Below are positions 45,559 to 53,858 of a stretch of DNA of 64,000 nucleotides, piece after piece. The notes beneath the pieces are model-generated. The model made no database searches. It was not told the origin of the DNA and saw only the letters and a list, made by a program, of their open reading frames with translations. Where the stretch lies: the NCBI RefSeq assembly GCF_001456025.1, contig NZ_LMTZ01000125.1:1-64000 (forward strand), given 5' to 3'. This DNA is from Mastigocoleus testarum BC008. Lineage in GTDB: Bacteria > Cyanobacteriota > Cyanobacteriia > Cyanobacteriales > Nostocaceae. Positions within the stretch are counted from its first letter, which is position 1. Every line of letters begins with the position of its first letter. Position numbers and translations under genes: made by a program.

Positions 45559-46578
45559 CTATAGGGTCAAATCACTGATAACTGTTGCATGATCGGAATT
45601 AGCATTATTACCGACATGAATCCCTGTAACTTTTATTTCGTTACTAATAAAGCAATGGTCAATAGGAATACTCAAAAAATGTTCCATGATAAATACTAAC
45701 CATTTAGGATACTTTAAATATGACGTAGCTCGTATCCAGGTAGGTAATATTCCAAAACCCAAACGGGTATTATGTAAATTAGTTTTTCTGATGAACATTT
45801 TATAATAAGGTGACCAAGGAGTTAAATTAAAATCTCCAGCTAAAATCACTGGGATTTTGACTTTCTGAATATAGTCGCTTAACGCTGCTAATTGTAGATT
45901 TCGTCTATTAAAAGTTGAAGCTTTGACAGGTATAAGAGGATGAGTCCCAATAAATTCTACAGGTTGATTGTTTACTAATATAGTTGCTATCAAATTTGTA
46001 TTTTCTGCGTTTAAATCATCTCCTCGCGCATTTTGAATAGGTAAGCTACTTAATATAGCTAATCCACCACCAGGACTTTTAAAACTTAATGGTAAAATAT
46101 CTTTTAACCCCGTCTTTAAATGATTTACTGCATTTTGATCAACTTCAATAAATAAAGCAATATCAGGACGCTCTAATCGCACTGTTTCTATAATTTCTTG
46201 GTAACGATTATTTTGAATATTTATATTAAATTGCAAAACCCTAAAAGATTGAGAATCATTTTGCGAAACTTGTTGTGGATGCGGTAAATACCAAGGAACA
46301 ACTTCTATTAAATTTACTCCTATTAGGACTAAAGCGCATAAAATCAACAATTTATTCTTGAGATAGCGTTGAGAATATAGTATAGATAAAAATAAAGTAA
46401 TAATTAGCGATAGTATAAAATACTGAACTCGGAAATGAGTTAATAATTCTATCGGGTATTTCCAAGCAGAATAGCTACCCAAAGACACGAGAGCTAAAGC
46501 AAATAAACTCAAAAACGATATAATTTCAATTATATTTCTAAGTATAAAAGATGAAATTATAGCAACTACAGTCGTCAT
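45559..46578 (-). CDS. Membrane-anchored endonuclease/exonuclease/phosphatase-family protein
   Basis: The 339-residue protein has three N-terminal membrane spans (residues about 10-95, including FLSLFALALVSLGSYSAW and FILSLIITLFLSILY) and a C-terminal EEP domain. EEP motifs are LQFNINIQNNRYQEII, IALFIEVDQ, FIGTHPLIP, VILAGDFNLTPWSPYY, IDHCFIS and NSDHATVISDL, so the metal-binding and catalytic His/Asp residues are intact. The domain sits outside or inside the membrane depending on topology, which I cannot settle. The substrate could be a nucleic acid, phospholipid or inositol phosphate; many cyanobacterial members are simply unassigned. Confidence 0.88.
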   Translation of the reverse strand: MTTVVAIISSFILRNIIEIISFLSLFALALVSLGSYSAWKYPIELLTHFRVQYFILSLIITLFLSILYSQRYLKNKLLILCALVLIGVNLIEVVPWYLPHPQQVSQNDSQSFRVLQFNINIQNNRYQEIIETVRLERPDIALFIEVDQNAVNHLKTGLKDILPLSFKSPGGGLAILSSLPIQNARGDDLNAENTNLIATILVNNQPVEFIGTHPLIPVKASTFNRRNLQLAALSDYIQKVKIPVILAGDFNLTPWSPYYKMFIRKTNLHNTRLGFGILPTWIRATSYLKYPKWLVFIMEHFLSIPIDHCFISNEIKVTGIHVGNNANSDHATVISDLTL

Positions 46579-46748
46579 AAGATTAGACGCAACTTATATT
46601 GTTTTTAATTTATATTGTTTTTATTTTAATTCTTATATTCGGATAGCAAGAATGCCTTTAAGTTGCCAGCTAACTTAATTTTTCAATTCACGCATTCAAA
46701 ACATCAAAAAAATCAACCGCCTAATGACGGAAGGAAAGGTAAAAAAGG

Positions 46749-48599
46749 TTAATTAACCCTCCCGAAGGTGCAAACTACACGAAAACCGATATCGTCATTG
46801 ATGCTGTTACGCTCGGCTCTATTGACAATGTAGCGGAACGCAGAACGGCAATTCTTAGGTGCGTTGGTCCAAGAACCACCACGCAAGACGGCACAACCTT
46901 TTACTTGGTAAAGGTTATTATTTTTAACCATCCAAGCACTTCCATCTATTGGTGCACCATTATAGTTTTCGTGCCCATCATCAAGACACCATTCCCAAAC
47001 ATTACCATGCATATCGTATAGTCCATAAAAATTGGCAGGAAAAGTACCTACATCTGTAGTTTGTCCGCGATATACACCCTTCGGTGCTGCACCATATGTA
47101 CTGTTACCGTAATAATTCGCTAAATCAGTTGTAATAGTTTCGCCAAAGTTAAAGGGGGTGGTAGTTCCACTACGACAAGCGTATTCCCACTCGGCTTCAC
47201 TGGGTAATCGATATTTTTTTCCTGTTAATTTGGATAATTTATTACAAAATTCAACCGCATCATACCAATTTACCCGTTGTACGGGTTGCTTTTTACCTTT
47301 AATGTGGGAAGGATTTTTCCCCATAATTACCTGATAATGTTCCTGGGTAATTTGGTATTTACCCATGAAAAAGGTTTGAACATTAACTTTATGTTGGGGA
47401 CGTTCAAAATGTTTACTACCCCGTTCATTCTCTGGCGCACCCATAATAAAGTTACCACCAGAAATTGCCATCATATCTAAAGTTACACCATTACCTAAAT
47501 CTTCTGTAAAACCCTCTGCTTGTCCGCGATAGTAGTTAATCTTGAAGTTTTGATCTACTTTGGCGTATGTAAATTCAAACTTCCGAGTTTGGATATTACC
47601 AAATGCATTCTTTTCTGAAACTTGAGGAATTTTCTGAGGTGTTGGAGGTTTATTTTGATGGATTTTGGAGACTTGTGGGATTTTTGCAGGTTGTGTTTCG
47701 GGAAGTCGGGGATTTAAGACTGTTGTAGGCAGTTTTCTTTTTTCTAGTTTTCTTTTTTCTATAGTAACGACCGATTTACTTTGAATTGGCATCACCAATT
47801 CTAACCATTTACTCACCGTCTGCGGTCTATTATCTGGTTCCAACTCCATACCTTTGATAATCCCATTATTTAATCTGTCGCTAATCTCAGGATTTCGCTG
47901 TTTTGGTAACGGTAAAGGAATACCAGTATTACGAAATTTCGCAGGTAAAGGAATATCTCCTGTTACCAAAGCATACAAAGTCGCTGCTAAAGCATAAACA
48001 TCTGTATAAGCACCAAACTTACCCCGTCTTTCATACTGTTCAATCGGTGCGTAACCTTCCGTCATCGCATTTGTCATGCTTCCCGTTTGATTCAAACTAA
48101 ATTCCCGCGCTAAACCAAAGTCAATTAATACCACTTCTTCCTGACTTTGACGCAGCATTATATTATTTGGTTTTACATCTCGGTGTAATAATCCTTGTTT
48201 GTGGATATATTCTAAAGCTGTTCCAACCTGCTTGATATACTTGAGGGCTTTTTCTTCAGGTAATTTACCTCGTTCATTTATACATATAGCCAAATCTTGA
48301 CCTTGGACATATTCCATCACCATTCCCCATAGTCCACCTTCATTAATTACTTCATGGACTTTGACAATATGAGAATGGCTGCACTGTACCAAACGAAAAG
48401 CTTCTTGAACAAACTTGACATGCATTTGTTCAAAATTTGCTCGACTTTGATGGATCGGGTTAAGAGTTTTAATTGCAACAATATTATTTGTATTTTTATC
48501 TATGGCGCTATAAGTTACACCGTAGCCACCACCACCTAAAACTTTTTGAATCGTGAATTTACCATTTTGCAGCTGTTGCTTAGGTTTCCAGACTTGCAT
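46749..48599 (-). CDS. Ser/Thr kinase fused to formylglycine-generating-enzyme-like (SUMF1) domain
   Basis: The 616-residue protein has a kinase domain (residues about 13-270: VLGGGGYGVTYSAID, VAIKTLNP, LLHRDVKPNNIML, LIDFGLAREF, YAPIEQY). A linker rich in Pro, Lys and Gln (about 275-360) leads to an FGE-sulfatase domain (about 370-616) with MMAISGGNFIMGAPENERG, RPQHKVNVQTFFMGKYQIT, YRLPSEAEWEYACRSG, YDMHGNVWEWCLDDGHENY and LRGGSWTNAPKNCRSAFR to DIGFRVVC. Most such bacterial domains do not make formylglycine and instead act as ligand-binding folds; the true FGE copper-binding cysteines are not evident. The C-terminal block is where diversity-generating retroelements act in related proteins, but no reverse transcriptase is in the window. 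Confidence 0.93.
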   Translation of the reverse strand: MQVWKPKQQLQNGKFTIQKVLGGGGYGVTYSAIDKNTNNIVAIKTLNPIHQSRANFEQMHVKFVQEAFRLVQCSHSHIVKVHEVINEGGLWGMVMEYVQGQDLAICINERGKLPEEKALKYIKQVGTALEYIHKQGLLHRDVKPNNIMLRQSQEEVVLIDFGLAREFSLNQTGSMTNAMTEGYAPIEQYERRGKFGAYTDVYALAATLYALVTGDIPLPAKFRNTGIPLPLPKQRNPEISDRLNNGIIKGMELEPDNRPQTVSKWLELVMPIQSKSVVTIEKRKLEKRKLPTTVLNPRLPETQPAKIPQVSKIHQNKPPTPQKIPQVSEKNAFGNIQTRKFEFTYAKVDQNFKINYYRGQAEGFTEDLGNGVTLDMMAISGGNFIMGAPENERGSKHFERPQHKVNVQTFFMGKYQITQEHYQVIMGKNPSHIKGKKQPVQRVNWYDAVEFCNKLSKLTGKKYRLPSEAEWEYACRSGTTTPFNFGETITTDLANYYGNSTYGAAPKGVYRGQTTDVGTFPANFYGLYDMHGNVWEWCLDDGHENYNGAPIDGSAWMVKNNNLYQVKGCAVLRGGSWTNAPKNCRSAFRYIVNRAERNSINDDIGFRVVCTFGRVN

Positions 48600-49080
48600 G
48601 GGTTTTTACAGGGGCTTTTTTTTAACATAATTTATGCTTGCTTTATATTAGATACATTAAAATGCCTGGAAAATACATAAAGAGTATATTTATTTTTTTG
48701 ATTTTCCTCAAAATATTTGTCTGATGACTAACGTTGCTGAATTATCACTGAATTTAGAAGTCAGGAATCAGAAATGTAATACTTTTTGTATTTAGTTTCT
48801 AGTATTTCAGGTACACCTTCACCACCCAAGACTTTTTGCACTGTGAATTTACTATTTTGTAATTTTTGATTAGGTATCCAGAGTTGCATAGGTGATTCTG
48901 AGAGTTATTTGGAAATGTTTTACGGTTGCTTTATATTAAATACATTAAAACGCTCAGAAAACATATAAAAAATATGTCTGGATTCTTGATTATTGTCTAA
49001 GCCTGTCTTGAGAAAGAGACATCATTTTTAGTAAGCTAATTTTGTTTCATACAATTATCTTAGTATTTAAATTAACAAAA
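48600..49080. other. 481-bp spacer holding a broken kinase start
   Basis: Apart from the kinase remnant at 48811-48889 I see no gene. The sequence TTTATATTAxATACATTAAAA is repeated just upstream of both the intact kinase start (48641-48662) and the remnant (48930-48950), so the duplication includes the 5' flank. Confidence 0.6.
48811..48889 (-). pseudogene. N-terminal remnant of a duplicated Ser/Thr kinase
   Basis: Read on the minus strand from the ATG at 48889, 26 codons encode MQLWIPNQKLQNSKFTVQKV then LGGEGVP. This is colinear with the start of the intact kinase (MQVWKPKQQLQNGKFTIQKV then LGGGGYG). Homology stops there and no kinase body follows. It is a duplicated kinase gene of which only the start survives, 290 bp upstream of the intact copy. 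Confidence 0.88.
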
Positions 49081-49350
49081 ATGGAAGCTATTGAAGTTAA
49101 GGCAACTGTCAATGAATTTGGTCAACTTTTTCTAGATAAACCGTTGACCTTAAACAATCGTAGCCGCGTTAGAGTAATCGTACTCGTTCCAAATCATTAT
49201 TCCGGAGATGAGGAACTATCCGAAACTGTCAGCGAAAGTTTCCGTCAGGGGTGGTACGATGCGATCGTCGGCAACACAATACCTGTTTCTCAATTATGGG
49301 AAGGGATTGATTGGGAAGGAATTGATTGGGAAGAAATCCATGCAGAATAA
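49081..49350 (+). CDS. RelN-family antitoxin of a type II toxin-antitoxin pair
   Basis: The 89-residue protein resembles the cyanobacterial RelN-type antitoxins: IEVKATVNEFGQLFLDKPLTL, then RVRVIVLVPN, and a C-terminal FRQGWYDAIVGNTIPVSQLWEGIDWE. The N-terminal part likely dimerises and binds the operator and the tail wraps the toxin. I start at ATG 49081; the frame extends upstream to 49042 but with an unrelated hydrophobic lead. The C-terminus contains a short in-frame duplication (GIDWEGIDWEEI). It overlaps the toxin gene by 11 bases. Confidence 0.85.
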   Translation: MEAIEVKATVNEFGQLFLDKPLTLNNRSRVRVIVLVPNHYSGDEELSETVSESFRQGWYDAIVGNTIPVSQLWEGIDWEGIDWEEIHAE

Positions 49351-49654
49351 ATCATCCTTCATTCATGTGGAAGCAACCACTAAATTCCAACGTAATATAC
49401 GTATTTTGGCAAATAAAAATCGTAATATTCGTAACGACATTGAGCCAGTTATTAAACAGTTAGAGTCAGGAGATTTACCAGGATATCTCGTTCCTGGAGT
49501 TGGGTATACAATTTTTAAGCTGAGGGTTAAAAATAGCGACATTCAAAATGGTAAAAATGCTGAATATCAAATTATTTATTATCTTAAAACAGCTACAAAT
49601 ATTATTTTAGTAACTATTCATAATACCATGAAGAGTTTTTCTAATTATTCATAG
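49340..49654 (+). CDS. RelE/ParE-family toxin
   Basis: The 104-residue protein has a small basic RelE/ParE fold: FIHVEATTKFQRNIRILANKNRNIRNDIEPVIKQLESGDLPGYLVPGVGYTIFKLRVKNSD, then a C-terminal YQIIYYLKTATNIILVTIHNTMKS. YQIIYYLKT and the final hydrophobic strand match the family core. Toxins of this class cleave mRNA at the ribosome or poison gyrase, and which applies cannot be decided. The ATG overlaps the antitoxin stop by 11 bases, the usual order and coupling for such pairs. Confidence 0.83.
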   Translation: MQNKSSFIHVEATTKFQRNIRILANKNRNIRNDIEPVIKQLESGDLPGYLVPGVGYTIFKLRVKNSDIQNGKNAEYQIIYYLKTATNIILVTIHNTMKSFSNYS

Positions 49655-49802
49655 AAATAATTGCTCGTAAAAATGACTTATTTGTTGTTGGAATTATTGA
49701 CTTAGAAGACTGAATCAAAAAGTAAGTTTTTTAAAATCGAATTTTATTTTTCCCAAACCCACTTACGACATATTTCGCAGGCTTGTTTTTCTATTTCAGT
49801 TT

Positions 49803-50024
49803 GTGGATTTTGAAAAACAGCATAAGGACTACGTAGTATATGTACTTGGTGCTTATAAAGACTTTAAGTTTGCAAATGTGGAGGAAGTCACCCTGAAGTT
49901 TGGGATGAAAATTGGCGGTAAGGCTGGTATACCTTACATCACGAAAGGTACAGCACAAAGCAATTTAGAGATAGAAGTGAAGTGTAAATTTCCATCTCGC
50001 AGTCAAAATCAAACTGGGAGTTAA
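49803..50024 (+). pseudogene. C-terminal fragment of a trypsin-co-occurring domain 1 (Trypco1/CU044_2847) protein
   Basis: The 73-residue frame keeps the family's C-terminal half: VEEVTLKFGMKIGGKAGIPYITKGTAQSNLEIEVKCKFP. The N-terminal half expected in a protein of about 110-120 residues is missing, and no good start or ribosome-binding site is seen. The GTG at 49803 is only the first possible start. Trypco1 proteins are encoded beside trypsin-like proteases and effector-associated domains in predicted conflict systems. The upstream 120 bases carry no matching N-terminus, so I call it truncated. Confidence 0.6.
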
Positions 50025-50062
50025 GAATAGCAGAATTAAGAACTCAGGGGTCAGAATGTAAA

Positions 50063-50175
<113 letters not shown>

Positions 50176-50260
50176 GTAAAAAGTATTTACACTTAATTCC
50201 TATTCCTTAGATAATTTTTTGACTACCAAGTAGTTTAGTAAGAAAAATCATAACTTGTTT

Positions 50261-50292
50261 GTAATAGCGCTTTAGCGCTAAAGCGCTACTAC
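50261..50292. repeat. palindromic dispersed repeat, copy 2 (compact)
   Basis: GTAATAGCGCTTTAGC followed by GCTAAAGCGCTACTAC forms a near-perfect 32-bp palindrome (one mismatch). It is flanked by the same TTTGT...ACGA edges as copy 1 at 43894. It could form a very stable hairpin on either strand. Confidence 0.85.
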
Positions 50293-50386
50293 GAGCCAAA
50301 TACGAGTATTTTATATTTCTTTACATAGTTTACTTTTTTCTTGCCTACTTACTTAAACTATCCTTCCCTAACTAAATAATTTGCTA

Positions 50387-50764
50387 CTATTCACCAATAA
50401 ATTTCTGTGCTGTCTCAATTGCTGTCACCAATTCTTCTTCGTTCTCAACTTTGAGCTTAAGCTTTTTATAGTTAGCTTCCACATCCAACTCGATAGCTTT
50501 TCCATTCATGCGATCGCCAACAAACTCAAATAAAACTTTGATTTTGGCTGGATCAACCATTGTTTTTAACCTTCCAAGAGAGAAAGGTCCAAATACTTTA
50601 GAACCAAGGGGAGCTTCTGCTACAGTCACCAAATTGACTGTTTCTACCCCATCAACTTCTTTGATTTCAGGTATTAACTTCTGAGTTTGTGCTTGTAATT
50701 CTTTATCCTCTAAGCCATCTTCCGACCAAGAAATCATGATTTTAATGTTAGATGTATTTGTCAT
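50387..50764 (-). CDS. EACC1-like (effector-associated constant component) small protein
   Basis: The 125-residue protein has the alpha/beta pattern of EACC1 domains: an opening strand (IKIMISWSEDGLEDKELQAQTQKLIPEI), a strand-turn with VAEAPLGSKVFGPFSLGRLKTMV, a helix AKIKVLFEFVGDRM, and the closing strands KAIELDVEANYKKLKLKVENEEELVTAIETAQKFIGE. EACC1 proteins accompany variable effectors in predicted NTP-dependent conflict systems, and the function is not known experimentally to me. No effector gene is next to it here; the nearest candidates are the Trypco1 fragment and the kinase-FGE gene. Assignment rests on pattern reading only. Confidence 0.65.
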   Translation of the reverse strand: MTNTSNIKIMISWSEDGLEDKELQAQTQKLIPEIKEVDGVETVNLVTVAEAPLGSKVFGPFSLGRLKTMVDPAKIKVLFEFVGDRMNGKAIELDVEANYKKLKLKVENEEELVTAIETAQKFIGE

Positions 50765-51012
50765 TTAAATCACCTAAAAATACTAAGTAATTAGTAATAA
50801 GAATTCTATGGGTGATTAAAGTAAGTCAAGTAAAGAGGCGATTGAGATTGGAAATTAGGTATTTTTTATTTTCACTGTAAATATTAAATATTAGAGTTCA
50901 GCCTAATACCTCTATTGGTGTAATTAATTGGATGGTGGTTGGCGCAAATTAATTTTGCTCTACAACAATATTATTGTCGTGCGCCTAACACACCTACCTC
51001 ATAAGCTTGAAT

Positions 51013-51900
51013 TTAAGCCACGTTTAATTGAGATGAACAATGGAAAGGGGTAGGCTTTGAACCTACCCCTGTGTTTTCCGATATACTTCTTCCTACAGAT
51101 GCAGCTACCGGTTTTAAGCTATTTACTAGTTCTGCCATCGCTTCTAAAGATAATGCTTGACGAGCATCCGATACTGATTTTTCCGGCTCGGGATGACACT
51201 CAATAATTAAACCATCTGCACCACAAGCAATCGCTGCTTTAGCTAGAGGTGCAATCAATTCCCGTTTACCTACCGCATGGGAAGGATCTACGATCGCCGG
51301 TAAATGGGTGATTTGTTTGAGTGCTGCGATCGCGCCCAAATCCAAAACATTGCGGGTGTAGTTATCAAAACTACGAATACCCCGTTCGCATAAAACTACA
51401 TTGGGATTACCATGACTGAGAATATATTCTGCAGCCATGACGAATTCTTCTATGGTTGCAGCTAAACCGCGTTTGAGCAATATTGGTTTTTTGACTTTAC
51501 CCAAAGCTTTGAGTAGGTCAAAGTTATGCATATTACGACTTCCAACTTGGAGCATATCAGCATGATTAGCTACTAATTCAATTTGAGAAACCGTCATTAC
51601 TTCCGTAACAACTGGAATGTTATATTGCGATCGCATTTCTGATAAGATTTCTAACCCAGCTTTACCCATACCCTGAAAAGCGTAAGGGGAGGTGCGTGGT
51701 TTGTAGACTCCTCCCCTTAATGCTTGTACTGATGAAACAGACAATTTTTGAGTTACTGTTTCCATTTGTTCTAAACTTTCTACCGAACAAGGTCCACCAA
51801 TTATTACCAGTTCTTTACCACCAACAACGACTTGCTCGGAAAGGTTTACAAGTGTTTGAGATTTAGAATCAGATTTAGATGCGAGTTTAGCGTCTTTCAT
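51013..51900 (-). CDS. aroF: 3-deoxy-7-phosphoheptulonate (DAHP) synthase, AroF type
   Basis: The 295-residue enzyme condenses PEP and erythrose-4-phosphate, the first step of the shikimate pathway to Phe, Tyr and Trp. It is of the type I-beta/KDO8PS-like class: VIIGGPCSVESLEQM, ALRGGVYKPRTSPYAFQGMG, VTEVMTVSQIELVANHADMLQVGSRNMHNFDLL, KKPILLKRGLAATIEEF, LCERGIRSFD, LPAIVDPSHAVGKR and GLIIECHPEPEKS. Metal ligands (Cys of GPCS, His of DPSH, Glu, Asp) are present. I use ATG 51900, preceded by AGAGGA; a frame from 51987 adds 29 unlike residues. No ACT or chorismate-mutase domain is attached, so feedback control may lie elsewhere. The leader upstream looks like an attenuator. Confidence 0.94.
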   Translation of the reverse strand: MKDAKLASKSDSKSQTLVNLSEQVVVGGKELVIIGGPCSVESLEQMETVTQKLSVSSVQALRGGVYKPRTSPYAFQGMGKAGLEILSEMRSQYNIPVVTEVMTVSQIELVANHADMLQVGSRNMHNFDLLKALGKVKKPILLKRGLAATIEEFVMAAEYILSHGNPNVVLCERGIRSFDNYTRNVLDLGAIAALKQITHLPAIVDPSHAVGKRELIAPLAKAAIACGADGLIIECHPEPEKSVSDARQALSLEAMAELVNSLKPVAASVGRSISENTGVGSKPTPFHCSSQLNVA

Positions 51901-52013
51901 TGTGAAGTCCTCTAAGAATTTGTACTCTTGATAAGCTTGAAAACTGAAGTTAAGTGCTGAAATATTAGATTTGTAAACGAGACTCAAATACTGGAACTGA
52001 AAACTAAAATGTT

Positions 52014-52073
52014 TTAGCCATAATAAAAACCCGGAACTTTTTGAGTTCCGGGTAGTGAGCTTTCGTTCAGCAT
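52014..52073 (-). CDS. candidate aroF leader peptide ending in Phe-Tyr-Tyr-Gly
   Basis: On the minus strand an ATG at 52073 opens a 19-codon frame, MLNESSLPGTQKVPGFYYG, then TAA. It spans the whole second terminator and reads one Phe and two Tyr codons in its U-rich 3' flank, 115 bases upstream of aroF. Aromatic codons in front of an aromatic-pathway gene fit ribosome-mediated attenuation. The ribosome-binding site is weak, so translation is unproven, and short AT-rich frames can arise by chance. Confidence 0.4.
   Translation of the reverse strand: MLNESSLPGTQKVPGFYYG
52021..52054 (-). terminator. intrinsic terminator in the aroF leader (proximal)
   Basis: On the minus strand CCCGGAACT (52052-52044) pairs with AGTTCCGGG (52038-52030) around a 5-base loop, then TTTTTATTA. 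It is a strong 9-bp GC-rich stem with a U tract, lying 121 bases before the aroF start with no gene upstream to terminate. That makes it a leader attenuator or the end of a small RNA. Confidence 0.85.
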
Positions 52074-52100
52074 CAAAAAATTACCCGGAACTTGTTCCGA
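52044..52100 (-). promoter_or_regulatory. antiterminator/anti-antiterminator pairing in the aroF leader
   Basis: In transcript order, segment 1 is TCGGAAC (52100-52094), segment 2 GTTCCGGGTA (52091-52082), segment 3 TACCCGGAACT (52054-52044) and segment 4 AGTTCCGGG (52038-52030). Segments 1:2, 2:3 and 3:4 can each pair, and 2:3 gives 10 perfect base pairs that would prevent the 3:4 terminator. This is the classic layout of transcription attenuation. The controlling signal is not shown by sequence alone. Confidence 0.65.
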
Positions 52101-52220
52101 ACCAAAAATAAAATCCATAAAACCAATTAGTAACTTTGTGCTGACTGAAGTTGTTCATTTTTGTCTTGAGTAGGAAAACAGAAAAAATTGCTTAAGAAAT
52201 GAAAGTGAAAATTAACCAAT

Positions 52221-52295
52221 AAAAAAACCGCAGATTTTACTCTGCGGTTCACCGGGCGATTTCCATCAGGAAATTAGACTCACTCCCGGTGAACC
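52221..52295 (-). promoter_or_regulatory. aroF leader distal hairpin and terminator
   Basis: On the minus strand GGTTCACCGGG (52295-52285) pairs with CCCGGTGAACC (52256-52246) to make an 11-bp stem enclosing a smaller ATTTCC/GGAAAT hairpin. The terminator CCGCAGA/TCTGCGG (52234-52228 on the plus strand) follows at once with a run of seven T. The AACC of the big stem can also extend the terminator stem, so the two compete. It resembles a riboswitch expression platform, but I recognise no known ligand class. Confidence 0.6.
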
Positions 52296-53357
52296 ACCTT
52301 AAACCAAAAATAAAAGTAATTTGTATTTCTGCTCATAATATTTTTGAAAATAAGTATAAATACTCTAAATTCTAGATATTCCTAATTAAAGAACTGACCT
52401 AAAAAATTTAACCATAAAAGTTAAATCACAAATAGATCGCAGAACTTAATAATGGAATACATTTTGTTTGACTACTTGCAAAGATATCAAAGACTTTTAG
52501 CAGCGTCAATAGTGCTTAGAAACTGATACTACAACTGCAAGGTATAATACATGTATACAACCATCTACGTGAAGATTTACCTTGACTTCTATCTAAAAAG
52601 ATCGCTTTTCGGTTTTTTTCGTTCAAAAAATATTTTAAACAGCATGGTGATGATATATCGTAATCCACATTACATCACAGTGGAAAAAATAAATGCATCA
52701 TAATATTAAGTTACAAAACTAATAAATTAATGGAATGATTATTTTTTGCTTCGTATAAACTTTTTTAGAGGAAATTTGAAAGATCAACTTTTATCTTAAT
52801 TCCCCCTAATTTCCTTAAAAAACGGGTTAAAACCGGCCATATTTATCTTTACTGGGGAAACACTTAGAAAACCTATGAGTACCTCTTAGCACCTACAAAA
52901 ATTATATTTTACTGATTGAAGTAGTCATGTATAAAAAACTTAATTAATCTAGAGTTTTTTATTCTCATTAGCAGCCTTAGAAATCAGGAACAACTAAAAA
53001 TAACAATATGTTGATTTTTGAATATTTATGCTAACTGTTAATTTTTTATTTCCACGATGTTAAGAGTTAATTCAAATACCTCTTTAAATCTAATAAGAAA
53101 ATAGATAAATTCAAGAAAGGACTCTCTAGAGAGATAATCTAATATTCATGAGTATTGTTGCATTACCCGCGAGGTCATTTGCGCTAGACTCCCACTGTAC
53201 GGCGCAATTGAAGTTAGATTGGAATTAAATATGAGTTGTTAAGTGTGAATTTAAATTCAATACCTTTGCCAATTTGTAAATAGAAAGTAACAGATTTTGT
53301 TAGCTGACTTACCTTGCAATTCATTTCATTCTTTGTAAACAAGAGCCTCTAAATGTC
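52296..53357. other. 1.06-kb gap between divergent aroF and zinc-ribbon membrane gene
   Basis: No gene is seen on either strand. It should contain the aroF leader promoter (minus strand) and the promoter of the gene at 53358. A modestly GC-richer patch at 53161-53215 (ACCCGCGAGGTCATTTGCGC and following) stands out, but I cannot name it. Confidence 0.45.
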
Positions 53358-53858
53358 ATGCCAAGTTCAAAATTCAGTTCAAAGTTATTGAATAAAGCTG
53401 TTGACTACCAAGGAGTTTACCCCTGTCCTCTATGTAGGGCGGGGGATATCTCTAACATGACTTTAATGGAAGCAATGTCTTGTAATTTTTGCCAACAAAT
53501 TTTTACTGTAGATCTGGAAAAACAAGAATTAATCTTACCTTCAAGACAACCCCCACTTACTTGGCGTTGGGATGGAATGAATTGGAAACAACCACGTTTA
53601 GAAGGAGTTGAATTAGGTTGGGGTTACACAGTAGGAGCCTTAGCTTTTATTGCTTTACCTACAACATTGACAGGCATAATTGCTTACTGTCTGCCTCCTC
53701 AACCAGAGCAACCATTTACATGGGTACCTTGTATTTGGGCTTTTTTAACCTTTCTTTCCCACTCTTCTGTAATTATTTGGTTATTTGTAGAAATATACCA
53801 AATACCTGTAGCATCTTACTTTAGGGCAATGCAACAGCGACTACTAAATCCCAATTAA
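53358..53858 (+). CDS. cyanobacterial membrane protein with zinc-ribbon N-terminus
   Basis: The 166-residue protein carries two cysteine knuckles (YPCPLCRAGDIS at about 21 and MSCNFCQQIF at about 41) which together could bind one zinc. A Trp-rich segment (PPLTWRWDGMNWKQPR) and two membrane spans follow, about residues 90-110 (YTVGALAFIALPTTLTGIIAY) and 122-148. I recognise the layout as one common in cyanobacteria but know no function. It stands alone between two non-coding gaps. Confidence 0.78.
   Translation: MPSSKFSSKLLNKAVDYQGVYPCPLCRAGDISNMTLMEAMSCNFCQQIFTVDLEKQELILPSRQPPLTWRWDGMNWKQPRLEGVELGWGYTVGALAFIALPTTLTGIIAYCLPPQPEQPFTWVPCIWAFLTFLSHSSVIIWLFVEIYQIPVASYFRAMQQRLLNPN

Noticed and set aside
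46749..47000. C-terminal block of the kinase-FGE protein as a diversity-generating retroelement target
   Set aside because: The fold and end motif fit, but no reverse transcriptase, accessory gene or template repeat is visible in the window. The possibility depends on genes elsewhere.
49744..49834. Minus-strand 30-codon stretch (SPYAVFQNPQTEIEKQACEI...) overlapping the Trypco1 fragment
   Set aside because: It reads as protein-like and ends in a stop, and could be the tail of another broken gene, but it is too short and I match it to no family.
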